From Podospora bellae-mahoneyi (Eukaryota; Ascomycota; Sordariomycetes; Sordariales; Podosporaceae), in assembly GCF_035222275.1 (NCBI RefSeq), contig NC_085884.1:3906001-3970000 (forward strand): a stretch of DNA of 64,000 nt, written 5' to 3'. The notes beneath the pieces are model-generated. The model was not told where the DNA came from. It saw nothing but the letters and a program-made list of their open reading frames with translations, and did not search any database. A program made the translations under genes and the position numbers. Below, in pieces: positions 12,442-23,684 of the stretch (position 1 is its first letter; every line of letters begins with the position of its first letter).

Positions 12442-15400
12442 ATGTCTTTCGACTTTTGCCCTTTGGAGTTTTGGGGGAAATTCCAGCTGACAGTGTGTGT
12501 ACGTTCCAGACCCCGAGTCACAGCCAATGCCTTCCTCCCACCAAGGATTCCAGCCCCAAAACCATGGCAGCGCGTTGCGGTCAACCCCGCGGCAGGCCAT
12601 AGACAGCGAAAGATTTGGAAACGCGTCCCCGGTTCGAGTGGGTCGAATCCTGCGCGCGATGCCTATCTACGCGACATGGCCGAGCTTGAGGATGCGCGGG
12701 GCCAGAACCCGCGAAAGCGCGTGAGGGGGAGTGCTCATGTTCCGGTCTACGGTGATGCGAAATGGACCAACCGGCCGAGGAACGCACGTCTTATTGGAAG
12801 TGTGGACTTGGGCGAGGCGAGAGGTACGCTCATCTTGCATCGTGTTGTGCTTGAGGGGAGGGACTAACATTGTCGACAGCGTTCGTGAACAAAGTTAACG
12901 AGGAAGCCAAGAACTTGGAGACGAGCCTCACCACCAAGGACGGTACATTCCCGGATAACCGACTGAGCTGGGTACCAAGAAAGCGACATAACTCCCGTTG
13001 GCCAATTCCACCAAACATGGACCGGACTACCGACTTCGAGATACCATCTGCTCCTCAGGCCGCCGAGCCAACGATCCAGATCGACGACAAGGCTTCACTG
13101 AACAGATCAACGCGCAGACTCAGTAGACGCTTTACTCTCTTTCCAGACGGAGACGAATCACCAAGGAAATTGCTGATGCCTAGGCTCTCCCCCACCAAGA
13201 AATCGGTGTCTGCCCTGTCGCCTGTCAAGAAGGTGCCCACAATTACGATGTTGTCGCCCATCAAGGTGTCCGACTCACCGCTCAGGGCCTTCAGAATCCA
13301 CGCAACTCCAACAAAGGTGGTGTTGGAATCGCCCAAGATGAGCCCGCCAGAGAAATCTCCCTCGAAACCCTCACCTGCTACCTCGACCCCTGGAGCGATG
13401 CTGCCACCAGTAACAACGACCCCGAGAGCCATTGCTTCACAGCTGCAACATACCGACAGTCCTGTTCCCCTCATCTTTGACCAACCGGCATCAGATAGCG
13501 TTGCGGAACCTCAACACGAAGCTCGTCGACGCATTTCTCTTGCAGCTGCTCGTAGAACTGAACGCAAATCTCTTGGCATCTCCCGTCTGGACGCTGTGCG
13601 CAATAGTCCAAATCGACGACATAGCTTCAACAACCTTGACGCCTTGATTGACAAAGGAATGGATAGTGGTAAGGGGCGCCGCAGTACGCTAGGCGGAGGG
13701 TTTCTGTCTTCGAAGGAGGATGTTATCGAGATTGATGCCAAGACCAACTTGGACATTTTTGGTCAACCATCCAAGGCTGTTGCCTCGACCCCCAGGCGAT
13801 TCGCCTTTGGTGTCGATAAACTCGATGAAACTCCTCAACCATCTGCACCTCTGGATGGTTTCTTCAGTCCTCTTATGACTGGCATCTCAGGCATGACAGA
13901 AAGCGCACCAGCCAAGGATGCCAGCCCGCAGCAACAGTCAGAACAGGCAGCAGCTAGCCCTGCTCCATGTGCGACCGATGCAGGGGACGAGCCATCAGTT
14001 CTCGAGGATTCTACCCCGCTCCCGGCCTCTATCGAAGAGTCACCGGTCAAGGAACACAAGCCAGTCGAGGTTGAAAAGTCGCCAGCCCCTGAGGAGGAAC
14101 CCACGGAGGTGGAAGAGGTGTCCGCGCTTGTCGAGGAAGACCAAGTGGCGGAGATCGAGGAGTCACCGGTTTATGAACACCAGGCTGCCGAAGGCGACAT
14201 TTCTTTCACCCCTTACGAACCCGAAGGTCTGTCAACCATTTACGAGGAGTCCACTATCATTGAGTCTCCGAGGAAATCTCCCAGAAAATCCCCCGTCAAG
14301 GCCGTTTCTGCTGTCGAGGTCCAAGACCCATCCATGGTCATCGAAGAACATGAGGCCATCTCTTTCATCGAGCCGGGCGTTGTTCTCAAGGCTACTGAGG
14401 AATCTTCCATTGAGAAAAACGACATGCCTGCCGCTCCCTCAACCCCTCGCAGCACCAGGGTGGCCCCTGGTAGTCCCTCAACGCCTCTCCAGAATCATGA
14501 TCTTGATGCTGTTCTCCAGTTGAGCATCAAGCGAAGTATCAAGCGCAGCGCCAGAAAAGACGAGGTTTCCCGTTTCAACCAGTTGGGTGGTTCACCTTCC
14601 ACACCGGGCGCCCATGAGGATAGCTTTGCCTCGATGGATGATACATGCGAGCTCTCCGACCTCAGCATTTGCAGTGTCGACCTCTCTACGGAACATCTCG
14701 TCACCACCACGACTACCTCGCCCCTAATTGCCTCGCCACAACAGCAGCCTACCGATTCGCCTGTTGCCAGTCCCTCTCAACCAGAGACCGAGGCCAATGC
14801 GAAGGATGAAGAGGTATCTTTGCCAGAGACCGCCCCTCTTCCTGTGGCCCTCTCATTTGAGAGCGATGCGGACACGGTTGTCGACCCTGTCGCTGAAGAT
14901 ACCGTAGACGAGAAGGAGCCCGTTGAGGTTGAGAGGACAAGCTCTCCCACTCCTGAATGCGATGCTCCCTTGTCTCCCCAGGTAGCCGAGGACGAGGCTA
15001 TTGTATCCCAGGCCAAAGTCTTGGCGCCTGGCACACCCCCTCAGGCCACGCCCATCGCACAAAGCGAGGAGACAGGGAAGGTCTCAACACCCGAACAAAG
15101 GACTAAAGACAATGTCGACGCATCTGAGGCCTCAGGTTTTACGCCAATTCATGGCCGTCAATCCTCGCCAACTGAGCTTGTGCAACCTGCTGTGACAACA
15201 CTTGCCGATGAACTCGAGGCTGAGTCGGACGACCTGGATGAAGATGAAGTAGTCGAACAAGATGTAGTTGATGAAGCATGCGATGAGCTTACCATGGCAG
15301 TGGATGACGATTTCACCTCGGTGCCGCCCCCTCAACCAAAGAACGATACGATTCAATTGCAGGCGAGGCACGACGACTCGGAGGCGGAATTGCTGCGGAA

Positions 15401-16901
15401 GTTTGTGACGCGGGTGACTGCTGATAAGAACGCAAAGGCCGCCGCCGCTGCCGCTGCAGCAGCCTCGATAGCGCAAAACTCCCGTCTCAAGCGTCGCTCT
15501 GGGTCAATGAGCACCATCACCTCCTCTACCGGTTCGCCCATGCTCAATGCAGAGGCCGATGCGCCCCCGGATAGGAAGCCCTTGGGTGAGAAGAGCCCCA
15601 ACAGCCCCAGCCCTGTTAAGAAGAGAAAGCTCGAAGATTTGAAGGACAGCCAAGCTAAAGATATGGTCGCCCCGCAAGATGCCCCGGATAGTCCCAGTCA
15701 GGCGCCTCCTCCCAAGCGCCGGCGCAAGCGCGTCCTCGGTTCCTTGGAAAACACCCTCGACAGAAGCACTCCCGTTGCTCCCCCACCACCGGATGATGAA
15801 GCTCCCCGGAGGTCTACCCGTGCCCGGAGCACTCGAACTCTCCGGCCCACAGCACCTTCGGCAAACTCGATTGCTTTGTCGTTGATTCCGGTGCGGCTGC
15901 CTGGAATGGGAGCCATGGATGACAGCACCATGGATGCCACCCTTAACATGGCCAGGCAGCGCAACGAGGAGAAGGACTTAGCTACCATGACGAGGGTCAA
16001 CACCCGCAAGAACAAGGGCCAAGCTGTCCACCCTGCTGTGATTCTGGCGAGGCATGCTGAGGACTCTTCGTGGAAAGTCAACGAGGCCAAGGCCGAGCCC
16101 AAGGAGCCACGCACCAACCCAGATCGGACGGTCAAGAACGTCAGGTGGGCTGAGGAACTGGCTAGTTACCAGGGCGAGTCCCCAGTCCTACCGGCTGCCG
16201 ATGCGAACGATGTCAAGGATGTTCCTGTCGTCAAGACCACCACAACGACCAACTTCATGATGTCACGGGCCATGGAGGATGATGATGATATGGATGAGCT
16301 CGCTATTCCTACCATCACCGAGGTGCCGCTTCCTCCTACTGTATCAAAGGCTGCGTCAATGGCAGAGAACAAACCTGAGCCTCCGAAAACCAGGACAAGG
16401 AAGGTTGTTGCCGCTACGGCATCCACATCAACTGCTGCTGTTCCCAAGGCCACTGTTCCCAAGGCTGCTGCTCCCAAGGCTGCTGCTCCCAAGGCTGCTG
16501 CTTCTAAGTCTGTTGCCACTAAGGTTGATGCCCCTAAGACTGCTGCTGCTAAGGCTGCCGCCCCTGTCGCTGCCGCCTCCACAAGACGCAGCACTAGATC
16601 TACCAGACTGCAGACGCCGACTCCTATGAAGAAGGTTGTCTCTGCTGAGAGCACCACGGCTCCCAAGCGGGCTATCCCTTCAAGGGCGAAGACTGCTTTG
16701 CCCAAGCCTGCTGCTTCGACAGCTGCTACCAAGGCCACTGCGGTCGCGCCTGCCGAGCGTGCCACTGCTTCGGCTTCGGGCATCAAGAAGGCCGCTGGGA
16801 GGCCGACGAGACGGACTGACGTTGCCAAGTTGGGGATGACCACTGTTAACGGGACGCCTGCCCCCAAGAGGAGGGGGAGACCTGCGGCTTCTTCATCTTG
16901 A
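12442..16901 (+). CDS. Large low-complexity nuclear protein with AT-hook-like C-terminus, function unknown
   Basis: The exons are about 12442..12823 and 12880..16901, joined by a 56-bp intron (donor GTACGC, branch CTAAC, acceptor CAG), giving about 1467 residues. I do not recognise a named family. The N-terminal exon holds a basic segment (HRQRKIWKRVPGSSG) and RDAYLRDMAELEDARGQ. The middle is rich in Ser/Pro and acidic repeats of the ESPVxEH type (about 14030 to 14180), with many SP and TP sites that could be phosphorylated. A poly-Ala run lies at about 15438 to 15470. Basic clusters (KKRKLEDLK, KRRRKRVLG) look like nuclear-localisation signals. APKA-type Lys/Ala/Pro repeats resembling histone H1 tails lie at 16440 to 16580. 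The end carries AGRPTRR and KRRGRP, which are AT-hook-like. KNVRW near 16135 to 16149 fits a PP1-docking RVxF motif. A role in chromatin or chromosome structure is only an inference. The start is uncertain: ATG 12415 or 12442 are both in frame. Confidence 0.75.
12824..12879 (+). other. Intron in the large nuclear-protein gene
   Basis: A 56-bp intron with donor G|GTACGC, a CTAAC branch site 15 bases before the end, and acceptor GACAG. Splicing joins GAGGCGAGAG to CGTTCGTG in frame, linking the basic N-terminal exon to the main exon. Confidence 0.75.
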
Positions 16902-17821
16902 GTTGGTTTTACTAGCATTTGGATTCAGTTTGGCATGGGTTGGGATTGATGATGGATGACACTGCATAGATGGGATGGATGAATGGTTGGGATTGTTGAT
17001 GGATATAGGCATTGTTGTCTTGTTGTGGTTATTTGTTTCTCCTTTTTTTTCTTCCTCGGGAAAGCGAATACCCCGTTGTTTGGCTTGCTTTGGTGTGGCC
17101 TGTCTAGGAGATACCTTTGTTGGGTTAGGGAGGGTGGTACTATATTTGGGATTGTGTAGGTATATTGTGCATTGAGATGGATGGTATGTGGAATGGTGGA
17201 TAGGTATGTTATGGATTACAATTGAGGAGTATTTGTGATTTTTGTGTTTTTCTCGATTTGGTCTTCCAAGGTTTCCTGATCTTTTGTGTTTACGCAGCAC
17301 CACGCTCTCGTTTTGTCTGAATAGCTTGAAGCATGCAAGGAGACAACATTTGTGTTTACTTGCCCCTGAACAAGTTGTCTCTCACGGGTCAATATCTCCG
17401 AGAGCTCGCTCAGTCAGCAACAGGGAGAAATGCTTCTCTTTTTCGCTTCTGCACGGCACAGACCATCAACACCAGCAGGCTGGACAATGCTCGTTTTAGG
17501 ATGCGCTATCGACTTTCTACGGGGCGGCTCAGCTGTTTATGCCAGGGGATCCCCAGTCTTCTGGTTGGCTGGAAGGGCCTGGATTGGCATCCAGCAAAGA
17601 GCCATCACCGATCAGCATTGAATACGCGGAGAGTATCCAAAATAATTTCCCGCGACATGGTCCAGGCAAATCTTTCTATCGTTGGGGTTTAAGGATGGGA
17701 AAAACAACGACGAGCTGGTCGTCTGACCTCTGTCTTCCTTACGCCTCTTCAAGGACCGACTTTCGTTGATATCTTTCCCTTCCAGCTCAGGCATCGTTAC
17801 ACTCTTTTTGCTTTACTCAAG
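16902..17821. other. Intergenic spacer
   Basis: Holds the 3' UTR of the preceding gene (T/G-rich, GGATGG repeats) and the promoter side of the gene at 17822. I see no convincing gene or RNA in it. Confidence 0.4.
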
Positions 17822-19044
17822 ATGCCTGTCGCAACAGTCTCCGTTAACCCCTTTAATCCGGCATGCTTGGATACAAGCTGTCTGAACCAGGTTGTTGGCC
17901 TCTCTGGCAATGACGCGGCCGTGCAGTTCTCGTCTTGCGTGGCCCAGTTCGGGTCGCCTGTCGTGTCGACTGTGTAGGTTCATGTTTTATATCTAGCGGG
18001 TTTGGTGCAGTTGCTGAGCTCAATTTAAACAGAACGCCCACCGAGACGGTCTTTGTCACTGCTACCACGACTGTTGAATACATCGATGTCATCGTGTCGT
18101 TTACCACTGCCACGTCAACGTTAGAGGAGACCTTGACCTCGTATGATAGTCTTGTCCAGACGGCAACCGAGTACACCACTACAAATGTCGTTACCGTCTC
18201 GACCACCGTCACTGCCAGCCCTGCCCCACCCGTTGGCAAGAAAATGCGCAAGCGCAGGGGGTGCACGAGAAAGTCGTCGTCATCAACTGTGAGCCAAGTC
18301 GAGACCGTCACGACGACTGAGCCGTCAACTACCGAGACTGAGACCATCACCCCGACATTGCCGGCGGCTTCCGTCTGCTCAGACGAAGCCGAATACTCCT
18401 CCGCCTGCTCCTGCATCGGCGCCGTAGGCGACATCACCGAGACGGTCACTGCCACGGCCGACATCTCCACCTCGACCCTTTACGAAACAGTCAGCAGCGC
18501 CACCCCCTCCGTTTCGGAATCAGTGATCAACGTCGTCGTCACCACCGTGCTCGTCAAGCCCGCAACCGTAACCACCACGACAACCGTCAGCACCAACCTC
18601 CAAACCACAACAACAGTAACAAACATCATCCAGCCAACCCAGCAGAGCAAGCTCGTCCTGAACAACGGCCCCCGTCAGGGGAGATACCTCACCATTGTCA
18701 ATGGCTATTTGCAGTACGACATCAACAATGTTGGCGCGGCAGTGGCGGCGGACTTTGAGTTTACGTCCAGCGGACAGCCTTGGTTGGTTTCCAACCCGGA
18801 TATTAAGCTGTATTCCACCCAGACCAGCGCACAGGTTGGCGTGTTGTATATGGAGACGGACGCGCAGGCTGCGAGTAAGGGGGATCCGATTGTGACGTGC
18901 AATGTGGATGGGAATGGGATCATGAGCTGCGGGATTCCTGAGAGGGGGTTTGGGGTGGTTTTTAGCTGTGGTGCTTATTTGTATGTTGCTAGACCGACTT
19001 GGTCGCAGTCGGGGTGTACGGCGGTTACATTTAGGATCGTATAA
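17822..19044 (+). CDS. Thr/Ser-rich cell-surface-like protein of unknown function
   Basis: The exons are 17822..17973 and 18033..19044 (59-bp intron, donor GTAGGT, acceptor ACAG), giving 387 residues. The first exon encodes a short region with spaced cysteines (CLDTSCLNQ, FSSCVAQFGSP), similar to the beginnings of many fungal surface proteins. A long mucin-like section follows, made of Thr, Ser and Val (TETVFVTATTTVEY and TTVTVSTT-like strings), broken by a very basic patch (KKMRKRRGCTRKSS). The last about 130 residues form a compact domain with GRYLTIVNGYLQYD, DFEFTSSGQPWLV and a Cys-containing end. A wall or surface role fits this composition. However, the first exon has no hydrophobic signal peptide, so an unseen upstream exon is possible. 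No gene name can be given. Confidence 0.72.
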
Positions 19045-19833
19045 GATGGGATTGTGTGGTAGCGGTTTATATAGGTGGGTGTAGTCGTGTGCTGGATAAT
19101 TGAGCGTGGTTTCCACCAAAGGTTGTTCGCAAAAGGAGGTGTGCTGAGTGCCTTATACCCCGTTAAGCATTATCCGACCTCCACCACCCACAAAATGCGC
19201 TTTCCGTTCAACTATTCCGCCTCCTACGCCTCCCCAGCCAAGGAACCCTAACCTGGGTATCACCCCATAACACATATAAGATAAGTTGCTGTATTTGAGT
19301 CGGGAAGGTGCGACTTGGGTTTGTGTGTATCAAGAGTTACCGTTTGGAAGTCAGGATTTGGCGTGGACCAATCATGAAGATGGTATCGTTCATCATCATG
19401 AGTCCCAATCAAGGCTTGAGATGCACGAACACGACACAGGCCACCTGAGCCACACAGGTGAGATAGGCGTACCGAAGAGCGCCTATCTCGTATTCAACTT
19501 TTAGCACTTTTCATTGTTGAGCTTTTCCAGTGTCTGTTGTGGTGCGTGGCGGCCACCGGCCAACTCAAAAAGCCCATTTAAGCCCCGGTTCAGTCATCAG
19601 TCATCAAACACATTGAGGCCTGCAGCATCTACCCGTTTCTCCAATGAAGATTCGTTAGACATGCAGACATTCCGTTTGCTGTTCGCCCAGTTTTCCCCAC
19701 ACACACTTATGACGGCCAAATGACAAGGTGAAAACTCTTCCTTATCAAGTTGACCTCATCCTCTTCTTGGAGATCCCCACGCCGCGACCCCGTTCTTGCC
19801 AACAAGCATAACACACTACCGACCTTTGGCGTA
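19045..19833. other. Intergenic spacer
   Basis: Between two genes on the same strand. It contains a near-inverted pair around 19451 to 19490 (GATAGGCG ... CGCCTATC) that could be a short hairpin. No other structure was noted. Confidence 0.4.
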
Positions 19834-21235
19834 ATGGATCTGTCTGGTCTCGACCCTGAGACCTTGCGTCTCATGGTGCAGATGCAACTCGACGACCTTC
19901 ATGCTCTTGGAGAAACGGCCAGCCAAAAAGGCAAGGGCCGCTCGGGAGAAAAACCCGACTTCGCCCTCGCCATCGAAGGATACCGCGATGAATTACTGCG
20001 CACTTCCCAGCTCCTAGCCGACGAAGCCATAAGCAAGAGCATTACGCAAGCAGTGAGACAAGACGCCGCTGTGATCCGAGCTCTGGAAGTAGAAGAGCAG
20101 CGAGCCGCCAGTGACAGGGAGATGGCATTTCAGTTGTCTGGAACGAAAAATCCGTACAGCAGCACAATTCCACGGCCAGCAACGCCTGCTCTCGACGACG
20201 AAACGCTTGGAAGGCTGGAACAGCTTTGGATCTCTCCGGATCGTGCTGGCGCGAGTGGACATGCGGAATCATCTGCCTGGGCTTCGAGCAGAAAGCAAGA
20301 AGTGTCAGGAGAGAACAGCAAGAAGAAGGAATGTGTTGCGTGCAATAACGCCTTCTTCTCCTTTGACATGGTCAACAGCAACGGGTGCGGCCACGCTTAC
20401 TGCCGCGATTGTATAAAGACCCTATTTCAGTCTTCAATCTTGGACGAGTCGCTCTTTCCGCCTCGCTGCTGCGGAAATCAACTCCTTCTGGACAGCTGCC
20501 GACCCCTCCTCCCGTCAGCGCTCGTTGGACAGTTTCGGGCCAGGAAGATTGAGCTCGAGACGCCAAACCGAACTTACTGTCACCTACCAACCTGCTCAAC
20601 CTTTGTCCCACCGCAGGCTATCAAGGGAAACATTGCAACATGCCCATGGTGCAGCGCCAGAACCTGTGACGTGTGCAAGAAGGCGGCTCATGCAAACAGT
20701 GACTGCCCAGAGGACCCTGCCACGCAAGAGCTCATCCGTCTCGCGGCGGCTGAGGGATGGCAGAAATGTCGGTCTTGCTTGAGATTTGTCGAGCTCGGTC
20801 ACGGATGCTACCACATTAGTGAGTGTTTCTCCCAAAATTGGATTCCTGTAGTCTTTCGTGACGGACATGAACTGACTGCCACTTTGATATTCCAAAGCTT
20901 GCCGCTGCGGTGCGCAGTTTTGCTATGTTTGCGGAGAGCCCTGGAAAAACTGCAGTTGTCCTCAGTGGGAGGAAAACCGCCTCCTTGATCGGGCAAACGT
21001 TATTGTGGGTCGCAACGCCGGAGCCGCCCGGCTTCCAGACTGGCAGCGAGTCAACCTAGTCGAGCAAGAGAGGCAGAACCAGATTATCAACCACGAGTGT
21101 CGACACGAGAGATGGAAGTCACGCCGAGGCCCTCAGGAGTGCGACGAGTGCCACGATGAGCTTCCGAATTTCATCTATGAGTGTCGGCAGTGTAGGATCA
21201 TGGCTTGCCGACGATGCCGGTTCAATCGTTTGTGA
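19834..21235 (+). CDS. RBR-type (RING1-IBR-RING2) E3 ubiquitin ligase
   Basis: A ubiquitin ligase that, in this family, passes ubiquitin through a RING2 cysteine. The exons are 19834..20818 and 20898..21235 around a 79-bp intron (GTGAGT to AAAG), giving 440 residues. The N-terminal 160 residues are helical and charged (LDDLHALGETASQKGKGRS). RING1 begins near residue 168 (CVACNNAFFSFD, CGHAYCRDC). An IBR follows with ATCPWCSARTCDVC, then RING2 (CRSCLRFVELGHGCYHITC, CGAQFCYVCG). The presumed catalytic cysteine is residue 330, in GCYHITC, encoded just past the splice junction, and it is conserved. The tail is Cys/His-rich (ECDECHDELPNFIYECRQC, ACRRCRF), common in fungal RBR proteins. ATG 19834 is the first in-frame ATG. 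The specific substrate is unknown. Confidence 0.88.
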
Positions 21236-21583
21236 GAGGTCAAGGCTAGAGTCTAGACTTTGCTGTAGGGTCGGATGGGTAAGTAGAACCAATGTGCAGG
21301 CCCTTGTCAAGTTCATGAAGCATCCTTCAAACACCATTTCACAAAGGCCACCTGAATCAAGACCTTAAATCTCAATTCTACTGTGTGAGCACAGTGTTTA
21401 ACAGTTATACAGGTGATCATTGCGGGAGGCCAAGATTGACGGGCCCATCAAAATTCTTGCTGGTATTGTTGGAGCGAAAGCTCCGTAAAGTCATGGTGAA
21501 AAGCATGGCTGGAGGTTACTCTACTTACTGTAACTAAATGCTCGTAATGTAGGATCCTTAGCAACTAAGAGTTCTGTGGATGT
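21236..21583. other. Convergent spacer after the RBR gene
   Basis: About 350 bp between the 3' ends of the RBR gene and the leftward gene ending at 21584. Nothing notable was seen. Confidence 0.4.
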
Positions 21584-22045
21584 TTATTGGCCAATTCTTA
21601 TATCTAGAGTATTTCCTCCTTTCTCGGAGATATAGGTAGAGGACCAAAACTTCGAGGTTTCGTTTTCGAGCGGATGAGTACCACATTGGCCTAGGCAGTA
21701 GAAGTTCAGGCCGCTGTTGATGGCGCCCTGCTTGCACTGATCTTTGAGAGCCCCCACGGCTTTGTCGGTCGAGCCGGGGTCCAGGTTCTGCTGGGAGCTT
21801 CCGCAGTAGGTGGCGTCCGACTGGCGAGAGACGATGCGGGACGGAGGCTTGGTGAGCTCCTCTTGTGCGTTGCGAGCGGTGAGTTGGGCAAACTCTTCAT
21901 CGCTCAGGGCTCGAGCGAGAAGGGTGTGGGTCTCGGTGCCGTTTTCGGCGCAGCTGACGCTGTAGACACCGTCCGGCTGATCGCTAGGGACGGTGAAGCC
22001 AGACACTATGGCGGCGAAGAGGATAAGATATGTAGGAGGATGTAT
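21584..22045 (-). CDS. Small secreted Cys-containing protein; expected start codon reads ATA
   Basis: A single open frame runs leftward from 22045 to a stop at 21584, about 153 residues. It begins with a signal-peptide-like hydrophobic run (TYLILFAAIVSGF), followed by VPSDQPDGVYSV, an Asn glycosylation site (NGTETH) and cysteines in YCGSSQQ, QCKQGA and FYCLGQC. I cannot name the family. No ATG exists on this strand in this frame, nor in the leader between it and the TATA-like box at about 22297. The codon where a start would be expected (22045..22043, context GAAACC) is ATA, one G-to-A change from ATG. On the opposite strand that is C to T in a CpA site, the RIP signature. Either the gene lost its start, it uses a non-AUG codon such as the GTG at 22006, or an upstream exon was missed. 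Confidence 0.55.
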   Translation of the reverse strand: MHPPTYLILFAAIVSGFTVPSDQPDGVYSVSCAENGTETHTLLARALSDEEFAQLTARNAQEELTKPPSRIVSRQSDATYCGSSQQNLDPGSTDKAVGALKDQCKQGAINSGLNFYCLGQCGTHPLENETSKFWSSTYISEKGGNTLDIRIGQ

Positions 22046-22150
22046 GGTTTCGGTGAGGAATGAGACCTGGAGAGAATCAGGTTTCTGGGGCGGACGGCGG
22101 GAGCGCAGCTGAGGAGTTGAAGATAAGCCAAGATGCTTCAGAAGCTTGAC

Positions 22151-22213
<63 letters not shown>

Positions 22214-22246
22214 AGTAGTAGTAGTAGTTGTTGTTATTGTTGTTGT
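22151..22246. repeat. Triplet microsatellite (TTG)n with (TAG)n core
   Basis: About 95 bp of TTG units interrupted by five TAG units and then more TTG. On the minus strand this is (CAA)n, sitting in the leader between the TATA-like box and the secreted-protein ORF. Confidence 0.95.
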
Positions 22247-22291
22247 GGCTGCTGGAGGTTCTCTGATGGTTTGAGATGGGAAGAGTGACCC

Positions 22292-22302
22292 CCTTTTATA
22301 CT
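22292..22302 (-). promoter_or_regulatory. TATA-like box upstream of the secreted-protein ORF
   Basis: Minus strand reads GAGTATAAAAGGG. It lies about 250 bases before the ORF at 22045, so the leader would include the whole CAA repeat. It supports leftward transcription of that ORF. Confidence 0.5.
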
Positions 22303-23684
22303 CAACTTTGGAGACCTCTCTCGGGTCTGATCAAGTCGCAGGAGTGTCTGCAAGGACGATACCCTTACATCTCACAAACATCTCAGGAACATCCCTCAGG
22401 GATTTTCTTCGTCTGAATTTACACTGCAAAGACCAACTACCTGTGACCCTGACCAACAACACTACCAACACCACTTACACAAATACGATGCACTTGATGA
22501 GAGCTAGGTATTTACAAACTCACCAGACAGCCAAAAGTCAGAAGGGTCCTCATCAAGGACCTTGAGGCCACTGAAGATTATTCGCTGAATTGAACTGCTG
22601 TTCTAAACCCTGACTCTACCGCCCTTCTCACACTTTAAACTCAGCATCGAGACACAAGTCCGTATCCAGCAGGATTCGAGCGTGTCTTCATAAAGAATAA
22701 ATATAATCCACCGGTTCTATCAATTTTGGTATTCTCTGCCAATCACATTTCGGCATGTGTAACACGGCGTGGGATTGGAGCGCAAGTGGGAGAAAAGCCA
22801 CAGTAGCAGTCAAATCTGGCCCCCAACTTTGCTTTCCCGGAGCCGATTTTAGAGCGTTGTACCTAGCACAAGGACATGGCGTGTCAGCATAGGAAAACGA
22901 TATGAGACATGAGGCGAGCAATACCCAAGATAGGCAGTTGTATGTCAGTGTCAGGTCACCACTACAACGCCAATATCCATACAAAACTCGTGGTGTGTGC
23001 GACTCCAGTTGCCACGGCCTCCGTCTCGGATGGAAAGTGGCCCATGACGACGGGAAATAAGCAGGGAGTTAAAAGTGTAAACCCGTCATACTATCGGAGT
23101 TTCTCCTGATGGTATTACAATGCTGTTGGCGGGCTGGAGTTCAATATTCAAGCGCGCTGAACTTGTGTTCGTGCTGATGGTTACATAGGCTTGAACCGGA
23201 CCATCTTGATGCGAATAAGGGACGGTGTAGATGTGAGGTTCGTGTTATTTGGCCAGCCTTTTGTGATGTGGTGATGATCTCTGCTATATGCAGAGCCAAA
23301 CACCAGCCGAGGAGCGTCGAAGATGGGCTAAACTCGGCGACAGGTTGACGCCACAGGAGCCGCGCCGCACCACCCACTAGGACAGCAGCAATACCCGCCA
23401 GATTTGTTTGGAGCTGTTCTACTTTGTTGCAATTCGCCCTGTTTACAAGTCTGCAAGTAAGGAGTCTTACAGTTAAGGATCATGCCACGTAGGAACCCTA
23501 GCATACCAGTCATTTCTTTCTATGTCGAAAAGAAAGTCAAACACACAGACTACTGCCTTGACACAATAACAAGGGCAATTGTTCCACAATCAGGCACCAG
23601 CCAGCCGGATAACACCTTGCGCTGTAATTCATTCTCATCATATCCGCACCCTCAACTCATACACCTCCTCGTCAACATCACCCT
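22303..23684. other. Intergenic region, no convincing gene
   Basis: 1.4 kb with moderate base composition. A minus-strand frame at 22688..22984 includes a signal-peptide-like stretch (NCLSWVLLASCLISFSYADT) but lacks a good start and family resemblance. No RNA gene was seen. Confidence 0.4.

Noticed and set aside
12600-12660. tRNA-like TTCGAGTGGGTCGAATCC stretch
   Set aside because: No acceptor stem or anticodon arm can be formed around it, and it lies in the first exon of the large nuclear-protein gene.
16166-16918. 250-codon Ala/Val-rich minus-strand ORF
   Set aside because: It is the reverse reading of the APKA repeats in the large nuclear protein; composition explains it.
19451-19490. 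Short inverted repeat GATAGGCG/CGCCTATC
   Set aside because: Too short and isolated to be called a terminator or an element end.
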